The position numbers and the translations under genes were made by a program. Shown here one piece after another: positions 1 to 5,108 of a stretch of 6,366 bases of DNA. The stretch comes from Methanosarcinales archaeon. Its GTDB lineage: Archaea; Halobacteriota; Methanosarcinia; Methanosarcinales; Methanogasteraceae. Below the pieces are notes generated by a model that was given only the letters and a program-made list of their open reading frames with translations, was not told where the DNA came from and did no database searches. The stretch lies in contig DTYY01000346.1 in assembly GCA_012961645.1 (NCBI GenBank), forward strand, positions 1-6,366, read 5' to 3'. Each line of letters begins with the position of its first letter. The stretch's first letter is position 1.

Positions 1-215
1 AGGAGCGTCTAATAAGAAATCTGAAAAAAACTCATGGCTATGTGGTTATGGTCGGTGACGAGATCAACGATCTCCGTGCGATCACAGCCGCTGATTTCGG
101 GGTGCTGACCCTGCAGCAGCACCGCGACAAATCCCGGAAACTACGTGAGTGTGCAGATATAATCATCGATGACCTATCCGAGCTTCCGCATATCATCAGA
201 GAGCTGGAGATGTGA
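1..215 (+). CDS. HAD-superfamily hydrolase, C-terminal fragment (5' end outside window)
   Basis: The frame is open from the window edge (first full codon at 3) to TGA at 213-215, giving 70 C-terminal residues. Residues 14-23 of the fragment read VVMVGDEIND. This is HAD motif IV, a hydrophobic strand ending in GDxxND, whose acidic residues bind the Mg2+ of the phosphatase or P-type ATPase-like active site. The following AADFGVLTL is the usual strand after that motif, and the tail ADIIIDDLSELPHII matches the end of small soluble HAD proteins related to the P-type ATPase phosphorylation domain. The nucleophile motif DxDxT, the cap domain and the start lie upstream, so the substrate cannot be inferred. 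It lies on the same strand as trpF, but hairpins and a new TATA box separate them, so it probably belongs to a different transcript. Confidence 0.75.
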   Translation, partial: ERLIRNLKKTHGYVVMVGDEINDLRAITAADFGVLTLQQHRDKSRKLRECADIIIDDLSELPHIIRELEM

Positions 216-224
216 AGGCACGGA

Positions 225-245
225 CCCTGCTTTACAAAAGCAGGG
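225..245 (+). terminator. Perfect 9-bp hairpin after the HAD gene, possible terminator
   Basis: CCCTGCTTT at 225-233 and AAAGCAGGG at 237-245 are exact reverse complements around a 3-nt ACA loop, starting 10 nt after the HAD stop codon. No T-run follows directly; the nearest is TTTT at 274-277. As archaeal termination mostly depends on T-tracts, this may be a 3'-end stabilising hairpin or a structured leader element rather than a true terminator. Confidence 0.45.
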
Positions 246-250
246 CATCC

Positions 251-269
251 CTTGTGTTCGCACATCAAG
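251..269 (+). other. Small UUCG-loop hairpin in the HAD-trpF gap
   Basis: TGTG at 253-256, TTCG at 257-260 and CACA at 261-264 form a 4-bp stem capped by a UUCG loop. CTT (251-253) can also pair with AAG (267-269) if ATC is bulged out. It follows the 9-bp hairpin by only 5 nt. The closing pair is G-C rather than the most stable C-G, so stability is moderate. Function is unknown: it may be part of a 3' UTR, or chance. Confidence 0.3.
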
Positions 270-338
270 ATCGTTTTACAAATTTCAATGAATTGATCGT
301 TTCTGGCTTGCTTTCTGCCCGATGATACTACGATGGTT

Positions 339-346
339 CTATATAC
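339..346 (+). promoter_or_regulatory. TATA box for trpF-aroD
   Basis: CTATATAC, with a TATATA core at 340-345, is centred about 36 nt before the trpF ATG at 379. Archaeal transcription usually starts about 25 nt beyond the TATA centre, so a start near 368 and a leader of about 10 nt are predicted. The box lies inside the longer reading frame that begins at 322, which argues against that upstream start. Confidence 0.5.
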
Positions 347-378
347 TGCAACATTCGATTGGTAACACAAGTAATTAC

Positions 379-1062
379 ATGAGATCACGAACCCGAATCA
401 AAATCTGTGGGAATACGAATCCTTATGATCTTAACCATGCCATATCGTGTGGGGCTGATGCTGTTGGATTTATAACAGACGTTCCTGTCAGATCACCAAG
501 AAAGATCGATGCCAAGACCGCAAAACAGTTGATCGAGCAGGTGCCTGTCCTTGTGGATTCGGTGCTTGTCATCATGCCGAAGGATCTTGATTCTGCGATG
601 ACGCTTATAACAGAGACCGCCCCGACATGCGTACAGATTCACAACGATCTTCCGAATAACGAGCTTGCAATCATCGCAAAGACCGTTAAGCTGATCAAAA
701 CGATCGTAATTCCGAAAGACGCGTCATCAGAGATTGTTGATCCAGTCGTAAGCCGCATCAGAGAATTGACTGGAATTGCTGATGCGATACTCCTTGATAC
801 GGGCACCAGCTCGGGAAGCGGGGGGACCGGCACGGTGCACAACTGGCAGATCAGCGCAGAGATTGTGCGCCGCTGCAAAGTGCCCGTCATCCTTGCAGGC
901 GGGCTTACGCCTGACAATGTGGCAGATGCGATATGGCATGTCCGCCCGTATGCGGTGGACACCGCGTCAGGAGTTGAGACTGGGGGAGCGCGCGATTCTG
1001 AGAGGGTGCGGCTGTTCATCAAACGGTGCATGGAGGCAGATATGGTGATTGATCATGACTGA
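379..1062 (+). CDS. trpF: Phosphoribosylanthranilate isomerase (TrpF)
   Basis: TrpF isomerises N-(5'-phosphoribosyl)anthranilate to CdRP, the Amadori step of tryptophan biosynthesis, in the cytoplasm. The 227 residues fit a single TIM-barrel enzyme. Seen in order from the chosen start: KICG at 8-11 with the catalytic Cys10; GADAVGFI at about 25-32; LLDTGT at 138-143 with Asp140 as the general acid; a Gly-rich GGTGT phosphate loop at 148-152; LAGGLTPDNV at 172-181; and the C-terminal SGVETGG at 197-203, typical of the family. The frame is open back to ATG 322, but the start at 379 puts RTRIKICG at the N-terminus as in other TrpF proteins and leaves the TATA box at 339-346 upstream. No strong Shine-Dalgarno is visible, which fits a very short leader. 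The 3' end overlaps aroD by 8 nt, indicating co-transcription. It lies outside any visible trp operon. Confidence 0.93.
   Translation: MRSRTRIKICGNTNPYDLNHAISCGADAVGFITDVPVRSPRKIDAKTAKQLIEQVPVLVDSVLVIMPKDLDSAMTLITETAPTCVQIHNDLPNNELAIIAKTVKLIKTIVIPKDASSEIVDPVVSRIRELTGIADAILLDTGTSSGSGGTGTVHNWQISAEIVRRCKVPVILAGGLTPDNVADAIWHVRPYAVDTASGVETGGARDSERVRLFIKRCMEADMVIDHD
1044..1049 (+). promoter_or_regulatory. Ribosome binding site for aroD inside trpF
   Basis: GGTGAT at 1044-1049 matches the archaeal anti-Shine-Dalgarno and lies 5 nt before ATG 1055; a second purine block, GGAGG, is at 1032-1036. This favours ATG 1055 over the in-frame TTG at 1049, which would overlap the binding site. Confidence 0.55.
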
Positions 1063-1768
1063 GATCGTTGCAGCGATCGCAGCCGACCCGGTGAGAAATG
1101 CGATCCGTGCCCAGAGCGATGGCGCAGATATGATCGAGATCAGGATCGATTTGCTGGACCACCCATCCGTCACACAGCGCTCACCAGAAATGCTTTGCTC
1201 GCTCTTCGAGGAATTGAGGAGATCTGTGGGAATTCCGATCATTGCAACCAACCGCATGAGCACAGAGGGTGGTGGATTCACCGGGACTGAAGAGGAACGG
1301 ATCAGGATCTTGCTTTCGGTGCTGGATATGGTTGATGCTGTCGATATCGAACTTTGTGCAGAGCCAGAATTCCGGGATATGGTCGTGCAGAGCGTTAAGA
1401 CTGCGAAAAAACGCGTGATCATCTCGTATCACGATTTTTCGGCGACTCCCGAGATGGTAGAGATGCAAAAGATAATATCGGACTGCTTTGATGCCGGCGC
1501 TGATGTCGCAAAACTTGCCGCAACCCCGCATTCATACGCTGATGCGCTGCGCCTGCTCAGACTCACACTCGAGAACAGATCAAAACAGGTCTGCATCATC
1601 GGGATGGGCGAGTATGGTGCACATACAAGGGTGATCGCGCCGCTTTACGGGTCTGTGATCGCCTATGCATCAATCGGGGATGCAACAGCACCCGGACAGT
1701 TCAGTGTGAGCGAACTTACCGGGATGCTTCGGATGCTTTCGGTGCGCGGGCACACGAAACAATCATAA
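1055..1768 (+). CDS. aroD: 3-dehydroquinate dehydratase, type I (AroD)
   Basis: AroD dehydrates 3-dehydroquinate to 3-dehydroshikimate through a Schiff-base lysine, the third step of the shikimate pathway. The 237-residue length and all landmark residues fit the class I TIM-barrel enzyme: EIRID at 28-32; SYHDF at 124-128 with catalytic His126; AKLAATPHS at 152-160 with Schiff-base Lys153; MGEYGAHTRVIAP at 184-196 with substrate-binding Arg192; and APGQFSV at 212-218 with Gln215. ATG 1055 is preferred to TTG 1049 because of the ribosome binding site. ATGACTGA is shared with the trpF stop, so translation of the two genes is probably coupled. The gene ends 4 nt from the trxB stop on the other strand, with no room for a separate terminator, so the two convergent transcripts must overlap. 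The protein appears complete. Confidence 0.93.
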   Translation: MTEIVAAIAADPVRNAIRAQSDGADMIEIRIDLLDHPSVTQRSPEMLCSLFEELRRSVGIPIIATNRMSTEGGGFTGTEEERIRILLSVLDMVDAVDIELCAEPEFRDMVVQSVKTAKKRVIISYHDFSATPEMVEMQKIISDCFDAGADVAKLAATPHSYADALRLLRLTLENRSKQVCIIGMGEYGAHTRVIAPLYGSVIAYASIGDATAPGQFSVSELTGMLRMLSVRGHTKQS

Positions 1769-1772
1769 CGAT

Positions 1773-2675
1773 CTAACCGAGATACCGCTCTGCAGAGGTC
1801 GCTGCCAGCGCGCCATCACCCACAGCGGTTGCGACCTGCCGAAGCCCCGTGCTCCTGCAGTCACCCGCGGCAAATATGCCAGGAATCGAGGTCGCAAGGC
1901 TCTCGTCTGTGAGAATGAAGCCGTTTTCGTCCTTTTCGACATCTATGAATTCGGTATTCGGCGTGATGCCCACATACACAAAGACCCCGCCGACCGCAAG
2001 CTTCAGACGTTCTTCTGTCTTGACATTTCTGATCACCACTCCCTCGACGACATCCTTTCCGATGATCTCTTCGACCACCGAGTCCCAGACAAACTCAATC
2101 AATGGATTTTCAAACGCTCTTTCCTGCAAAATCTTTTCAGCTCGAAGTTCTGATCTCCTGTGAACGATGTAGACCTTATTTACGATCTTTGTCAGAAACA
2201 GAGCCTCAGTTATCGCAGAATTTCCACCACCCACCAGCAGGACGTCTTTACCTCTGAAAAAGAAACCGTCACAGGTTGCACAGAAGGATATGCCCTTCCC
2301 GATCAGTTCTTCCTCGCCTTTTACCCCGAGACGTCTCGGTTTTGATCCTGATGCGATGATGACTGATTTCGCTCTATAATCACGATCATGGGTTTTTACC
2401 GATTTATATTCACCTTCATCCGTTATCATGGTCACTTCGCCATCCTCGACCACAAGACCCAGCGCTCCTGCCTGTTCCTCGAATTTCTGCATCAGCTCTA
2501 TTCCGCTGACCTTTTGAAATCCGGGATAATTTTCAACAAGGTCTGAAAGTACGATCTGCCCGCCTAAACCAAGCTTCTCCAGGAGTATGGTCTTTAAACG
2601 CGATCTTTGAGCATATATTCCTGCGGTGAGCCCTGCCGGACCACCACCGACGATGATGAGATCATAGACGTCCAT
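1773..2675 (-). CDS. trxB: Thioredoxin reductase (NADPH type)
   Basis: A 300-residue, low-molecular-weight thioredoxin reductase that moves electrons from NADPH through FAD to a thioredoxin or glutaredoxin-like partner in the cytoplasm. Seen in order: FAD-binding GGGPAG at 10-15; redox-active CATC at 132-135 followed by DG; the second Rossmann motif GGGNSA at 149-154; HRRSELRA at 172-179, whose basic residues are the NADPH 2'-phosphate signature; and the C-terminal FAD motif FAAGDCRS at 268-275, followed by RQVATAVGDGALAA. The HRR motif argues against the F420- or ferredoxin-dependent relatives known in some methanogens. The ATG at 2675-2673 sits directly before the first Rossmann strand; only a weak AGGT (2686-2683) precedes it. 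It lies 45 nt downstream of the cytochrome gene on the same strand, across a hairpin and T-rich tract. No thioredoxin gene is visible in the window. Confidence 0.94.
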   Translation of the reverse strand: MDVYDLIIVGGGPAGLTAGIYAQRSRLKTILLEKLGLGGQIVLSDLVENYPGFQKVSGIELMQKFEEQAGALGLVVEDGEVTMITDEGEYKSVKTHDRDYRAKSVIIASGSKPRRLGVKGEEELIGKGISFCATCDGFFFRGKDVLLVGGGNSAITEALFLTKIVNKVYIVHRRSELRAEKILQERAFENPLIEFVWDSVVEEIIGKDVVEGVVIRNVKTEERLKLAVGGVFVYVGITPNTEFIDVEKDENGFILTDESLATSIPGIFAAGDCRSTGLRQVATAVGDGALAATSAERYLG

Positions 2676-2688
2676 GATTATAACCTAT

Positions 2689-2721
2689 AAAAATAAAACG
2701 AAAAGTAGGCGAAAGCCTACT
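2689..2721 (-). terminator. Hairpin plus T-tract at the end of the cytochrome gene
   Basis: On the minus strand, a perfect 7-bp stem (arms 2721-2715 and 2710-2704) closes a 4-nt TTTC loop and is followed by a T-rich tract extending to about 2689. The stem begins on the last base of the cytochrome TGA. The layout resembles an intrinsic terminator and also suits archaeal T-tract termination. Partial readthrough would set the level of trxB relative to the cytochrome. Confidence 0.65.
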
Positions 2722-3686
2722 CATCTTCTTCTCTTGTACATGGCGTACATGGCAGTCAGCAGTAACATTGCCACTGCAAGCATTCCTCCGAAACCGGGTA
2801 CCTTGTCGCCACCAGCTGGTGTCATCTCCACCTCTGGCGGTCTCTCTTCGGTTGGTGTTGCTGTTGCAACAGTCGGCGTCTCTTTCACCTCCTTTTCAGG
2901 AGGCCTTCCATGGCAGACTCCACACTCGGGCGCGGTAGCACTGATCCCGATATTTGAGAGCAGGTGTATGTTCACCGCATCGTGACAGTTGCCGCATTGC
3001 GGAATGATTATCTGCGTGCCTGATGGAATATGACACATCTCACATCCCACATTAATCGGTATGTGTAGATTATGCGGGATTTCGGTGACCGTTGCGTTCT
3101 GAGTGGTCCTGTGGCACCTGTAACAGCCGGTCGGGTCAGATAGCTCTCCGTGTATCGTTGCAGCATCGTCATACACGTGACATACCTGACATGTGATCGC
3201 CATACCTTCTGATTTCACAGGTACTACGATATCAGGCGCAGTCTTGTGACATTTCATGCAACTGTCCATACCCTCACCATGCACGGCAACGATCTCTCCG
3301 TGGCAGTGTGCGCACATAAGTTCCTCGCCTCCGAAAATATTGTAGTGCACTGCCTCGAGATCCTTGTGGCAGAATGTACAATCCTCTGTCCTGACCCTGC
3401 CGATATGCACCTCGTGTATCGGACCGAAGTGACATTTGATGCACTCTGGTATGCCAATCTCGAACGCCTCACCGTGACACGCCTCACAGGTCACCCTCCC
3501 AGCGTCCATTTTCTGCTTGTGGATGATGTGAGGATTCTCCTTATGGCAGTCTGCACAGTTGACATTCTCTGCTGTAAGCGTCAGTGATGCAAACTGGGTC
3601 TCGACCTCTGCACCATACGTTACCGCAGCAGTTAATGCAACCAAGATTACGACCGCCAGAAGAGCATTACAAGATTTACTTGTCAT
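2721..3686 (-). CDS. Exported multiheme c-type cytochrome, 11 CXXCH sites, PGF-CTERM anchor
   Basis: The 321-residue protein starts with a signal peptide (TSKSC, a hydrophobic core at about 8-23, likely cleavage near YGA at 24-26). Eleven CXXCH haem c motifs follow, beginning at residues 44, 67, 82, 103, 125, 143, 166, 188, 215, 231 and 255: one haem per about 20 residues. Ten further histidines (53, 56, 91, 94, 114, 136, 179, 205, 208, 241) are scattered among them and could act as distal ligands, suggesting mostly bis-His, low-potential haems. Residues 260-295 form a Pro/Thr/Glu-rich stalk. The tail is PGF (297-299), a hydrophobic helix to about 316, then KRRR: the PGF-CTERM signal, which in other archaea is processed by archaeosortase A to leave a lipid-anchored surface protein. 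A role in electron transfer across or beyond the cell surface is inferred; partner and direction are unknown. A stop codon directly upstream and a near-consensus ribosome binding site support this start. Confidence 0.92.
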   Translation of the reverse strand: MTSKSCNALLAVVILVALTAAVTYGAEVETQFASLTLTAENVNCADCHKENPHIIHKQKMDAGRVTCEACHGEAFEIGIPECIKCHFGPIHEVHIGRVRTEDCTFCHKDLEAVHYNIFGGEELMCAHCHGEIVAVHGEGMDSCMKCHKTAPDIVVPVKSEGMAITCQVCHVYDDAATIHGELSDPTGCYRCHRTTQNATVTEIPHNLHIPINVGCEMCHIPSGTQIIIPQCGNCHDAVNIHLLSNIGISATAPECGVCHGRPPEKEVKETPTVATATPTEERPPEVEMTPAGGDKVPGFGGMLAVAMLLLTAMYAMYKRRR

Positions 3687-3691
3687 CTACT

Positions 3692-3701
3692 ATCACATCC
3701 T
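3692..3701 (-). promoter_or_regulatory. Strong ribosome binding site for the cytochrome gene
   Basis: On the minus strand, AGGATGTGAT matches the archaeal consensus AGGAGGTGAT at 9 of 10 bases and is 5 nt from ATG 3686. It fixes the start and suggests efficient translation from a leadered mRNA. Confidence 0.6.
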
Positions 3702-3751
3702 TGTTCTGGTTCATGATATGAAATCAACATCCCTCCAATTATGTGCGGATG

Positions 3752-3759
3752 CATATATG
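3752..3759. promoter_or_regulatory. Palindromic TATA-like site between the cytochrome gene and rpl21e
   Basis: CATATATG is its own reverse complement. Read on the minus strand it follows an A-rich BRE-like stretch (GAAAAA) and predicts a cytochrome transcript start near 3730, with a leader of about 43 nt. Read on the plus strand it would predict a start near 3781, about 26 nt before the rpl21e ATG at 3807. The A-rich flank favours the minus direction; use in both directions is possible. Confidence 0.45.
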
Positions 3760-3772
3760 TTTTTCTGCGCAA

Positions 3773-3780
3773 CACTTAAA
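3773..3780 (+). promoter_or_regulatory. Alternative TATA-like element for the rpl21e operon
   Basis: CACTTAAA (core CTTAAA, continuing AT) lies about 30 nt before ATG 3807. If used, transcription would begin near 3803, just before that codon and downstream of ATG 3795, giving a nearly leaderless rpl21e mRNA. It competes with the palindromic site at 3752-3759 as the operon promoter. Confidence 0.3.
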
Positions 3781-3806
3781 TCCATTGAGACAGCATGGTT
3801 ACGAAC

Positions 3807-4097
3807 ATGGCAAAATCACACGGCGAGCGAAGAAAAACCAGATACAAATTGAAGAAATCTTCGAGAAAGAGAGGGTTATCAGCAATCAGCAGGGCCATTG
3901 CCGAGTTTGAGACAGGGGATATGGTGCACATCGTCATCGATCCGAGTGTGCATAAAGGGATGCCGAATCCCAAGTTTCACGGGCGTACTGGTAAGGTCGT
4001 GGCACAGCGCGGTCGTGCATACATCCTGAGCGTGCGAGATGGCAGAGCCATGAAGGAAGTGATCGTGCATCCGCAGCACTTGAGCCCACAACGGTAA
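3807..4097 (+). CDS. rpl21e: Large-subunit ribosomal protein L21e
   Basis: L21e is a small basic protein of the archaeal and eukaryotic 50S/60S subunit that binds 23S rRNA. From ATG 3807 it has 96 residues, normal for archaeal L21e. The N-terminus [15 protein letters not shown] is the characteristic basic tail. The rest forms the SH3-like barrel: [15 protein letters not shown], then [17 protein letters not shown], then VIVHPQHL near the C-terminus. An in-frame ATG at 3795 would add MVTN; I prefer 3807 because family members start with M-x-KSHG, though no strong Shine-Dalgarno supports either. It is the first gene of a same-strand run and is divergent from the cytochrome gene. The gap to rpoF is 27 nt, fitting the common archaeal pairing of these two genes. 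Confidence 0.93.
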   Translation: MAKSHGERRKTRYKLKKSSRKRGLSAISRAIAEFETGDMVHIVIDPSVHKGMPNPKFHGRTGKVVAQRGRAYILSVRDGRAMKEVIVHPQHLSPQR

Positions 4098-4124
4098 AAC
4101 GGCAAAACAAAGGGAGATTTTGGC

Positions 4125-4469
4125 ATGATTGTAAAGAAGGTCATCGGTGAGGATGGAGTAACAATATCCGAGGCAAAAGAGATACTGGATCGTGTTAAGG
4201 AAGATAGATCAGGGGAGGAACTTGGTTATGAACTCAGAAAAGCGATCCGTCACGTCGATACTTTCTCAAAGAAAGATGCCGAAAAATCACGGGACCTTGT
4301 GAATGATTTGTTAAATCTGGAGAAGATAAAGCCTGAGATTGCGATTAGAATTGCAGACATCCTTCCCAGGACGAGAGACGAACTCCGAAGTCTTTACGCC
4401 AAAGAACGGTACGTGCTCACCGCTGAGGATCTTGATCAGATACTGGATAAGGTAGCCGATTCGATATAA
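4125..4469 (+). CDS. rpoF: DNA-directed RNA polymerase subunit F (Rpb4-like)
   Basis: RpoF pairs with RpoE (Rpb7-like) to make the stalk of archaeal RNA polymerase, which helps open-complex formation and binds the emerging RNA. The 114 residues match the usual size of 105-120. The helical, charged sequence with VTISEAKEIL near the N-terminus, then a Rpb4-type segment ending in KPEIAIRIADILPRTRDELR, and the C-terminal YVLTAEDLDQILDKV are typical of the archaeal Rpb4/HRDC-like family. AGGGAG at 4111-4116 serves as ribosome binding site, 8 nt before ATG 4125. The place between L21e and DUF655 genes is a conserved archaeal arrangement and strengthens the call. Confidence 0.92.
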   Translation: MIVKKVIGEDGVTISEAKEILDRVKEDRSGEELGYELRKAIRHVDTFSKKDAEKSRDLVNDLLNLEKIKPEIAIRIADILPRTRDELRSLYAKERYVLTAEDLDQILDKVADSI

Positions 4470-4484
4470 GGTGAAGAGATGGTA

Positions 4485-4490
4485 GAGGTG
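4485..4490 (+). promoter_or_regulatory. Ribosome binding site for the DUF655 gene
   Basis: GAGGTG sits 5 nt before ATG 4496. It settles the start against the out-of-frame ATG at 4479, which is preceded by its own GGTGAAG and opens only a short overlapping frame. Confidence 0.6.
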
Positions 4491-4495
4491 GTTCA

Positions 4496-5101
4496 ATGCC
4501 ATTTAGGGACAAGAGATCTGGAAAGGAGAAGTATGCCTGGGTGCTGGATTACCTTCCTTACGGCGATCCGAACGATTCCAGACCTGTATACCAGAAAAAA
4601 CCGTCTATTCATGGAATAGGCGAGAATTACTACGTTCTGATGGAACTGGTCCCGAAAGAGGGGGTTGTGCCGCAGATCGGTGAACGTGTGTATATCGGGG
4701 ACACAGAGCGCGATATGATCGATCATGTGAAGCGCAGGCTGGAATATGAACATCTGACAAACGGAGCAAAGAATGAACTCCATTATGTGCTCGAAAAGAT
4801 CATCCTGAGAAATGAGACTAATTTCATCGGATTTATCAACGAAGCATATCCCATATCAACCAGACAGCACATGCTTGAGCTACTTCCAGGTATAGGAAAG
4901 AAACTGATGTGGACGATACTTGATGAGCGCAAAAAAGGCAAATTCACCAGTTTCAAGGACCTGACAGAGAGGGTGAAGGGGTTGCACAAACCAGAATCGG
5001 TCTTTGCGCGCCAGATCGAGAACGAACTGATCGGCACTGTCAAGTATAGGCTGTTCACGACCAAACCTCCTGAGCCTCGCAAGAAGCATGGTCGGAGGTA
5101 A
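4496..5101 (+). CDS. DUF655 family predicted RNA-binding protein
   Basis: The 201 residues match the archaeal DUF655 family, whose members are of this size and lie beside rpl21e and rpoF in many genomes. The N-terminal half (about 12-70, with YAWVLDYLPYG and IGERVYIG) looks like the OB-fold-like part. Residues 129-156 contain LLPGIGKKLMWTILDERKKG, a helix-hairpin-helix of the kind that binds nucleic acid backbone. The C-terminus is basic (PRKKHGRR). Biochemical function is not established; an RNA-binding role in ribosome or rRNA maturation is inferred from fold and neighbours. The start is fixed by GAGGTG 5 nt upstream. The last codons contain GGAGGT, which serves as ribosome binding site of the next gene, so the two are probably translationally linked. 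Confidence 0.88.
   Translation: MPFRDKRSGKEKYAWVLDYLPYGDPNDSRPVYQKKPSIHGIGENYYVLMELVPKEGVVPQIGERVYIGDTERDMIDHVKRRLEYEHLTNGAKNELHYVLEKIILRNETNFIGFINEAYPISTRQHMLELLPGIGKKLMWTILDERKKGKFTSFKDLTERVKGLHKPESVFARQIENELIGTVKYRLFTTKPPEPRKKHGRR
5094..5099 (+). promoter_or_regulatory. Ribosome binding site deciding the DUF3795 start
   Basis: GGAGGT overlaps the end of the DUF655 frame (TAA at 5099-5101) and lies 9 nt before ATG 5109. It supports ATG 5109 over the in-frame ATG at 5088, which has no comparable site and would lie wholly inside the DUF655 gene. Confidence 0.6.
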
Positions 5102-5108
5102 AAGCATA

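Noticed and set aside
321..330. GATGATAC as a possible C box of a C/D guide RNA
   Set aside because: It does not match RTGATGA and no properly spaced D box (CTGA) or second box pair is visible.
322..378. N-terminal extension of TrpF from ATG 322
   Set aside because: It adds 19 residues not seen in TrpF proteins, contains the likely TATA box, and KICG is normally within the first dozen residues.
639..1031. Open frame of 130 codons antisense to trpF
   Set aside because: It lies opposite a gene with all TrpF motifs and has no recognisable domain; a shadow of the real frame.
967..1422. Open frame of 151 codons antisense to trpF/aroD
   Set aside because: Serine-rich, domain-free translation opposite two well-supported genes.
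1788..1797. 10-bp palindrome CTCTGCAGAG near the trxB 3' end
   Set aside because: It lies within the trxB coding sequence, has no loop for an RNA hairpin and no T-tract; probably chance.
3731..3736. GGAGGG on the minus strand as a cytochrome ribosome binding site
   Set aside because: It is about 45 nt from the cytochrome ATG, abuts ATG 3730 with no spacing, and probably lies upstream of the transcript start; the site at 3692-3701 fits much better.
3559..3852. 97-codon plus-strand frame across the cytochrome start and the divergent promoter
   Set aside because: It runs antisense to the signal-peptide region and through the L21e start, with no recognisable domain.
4479..4619. Short plus-strand frame from ATG 4479 with its own GGTGAAG
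   Set aside because: It opens about 46 codons out of frame with the DUF655 gene and has no family resemblance; the GAGGTG-ATG 4496 start gives a full-length DUF655 protein.
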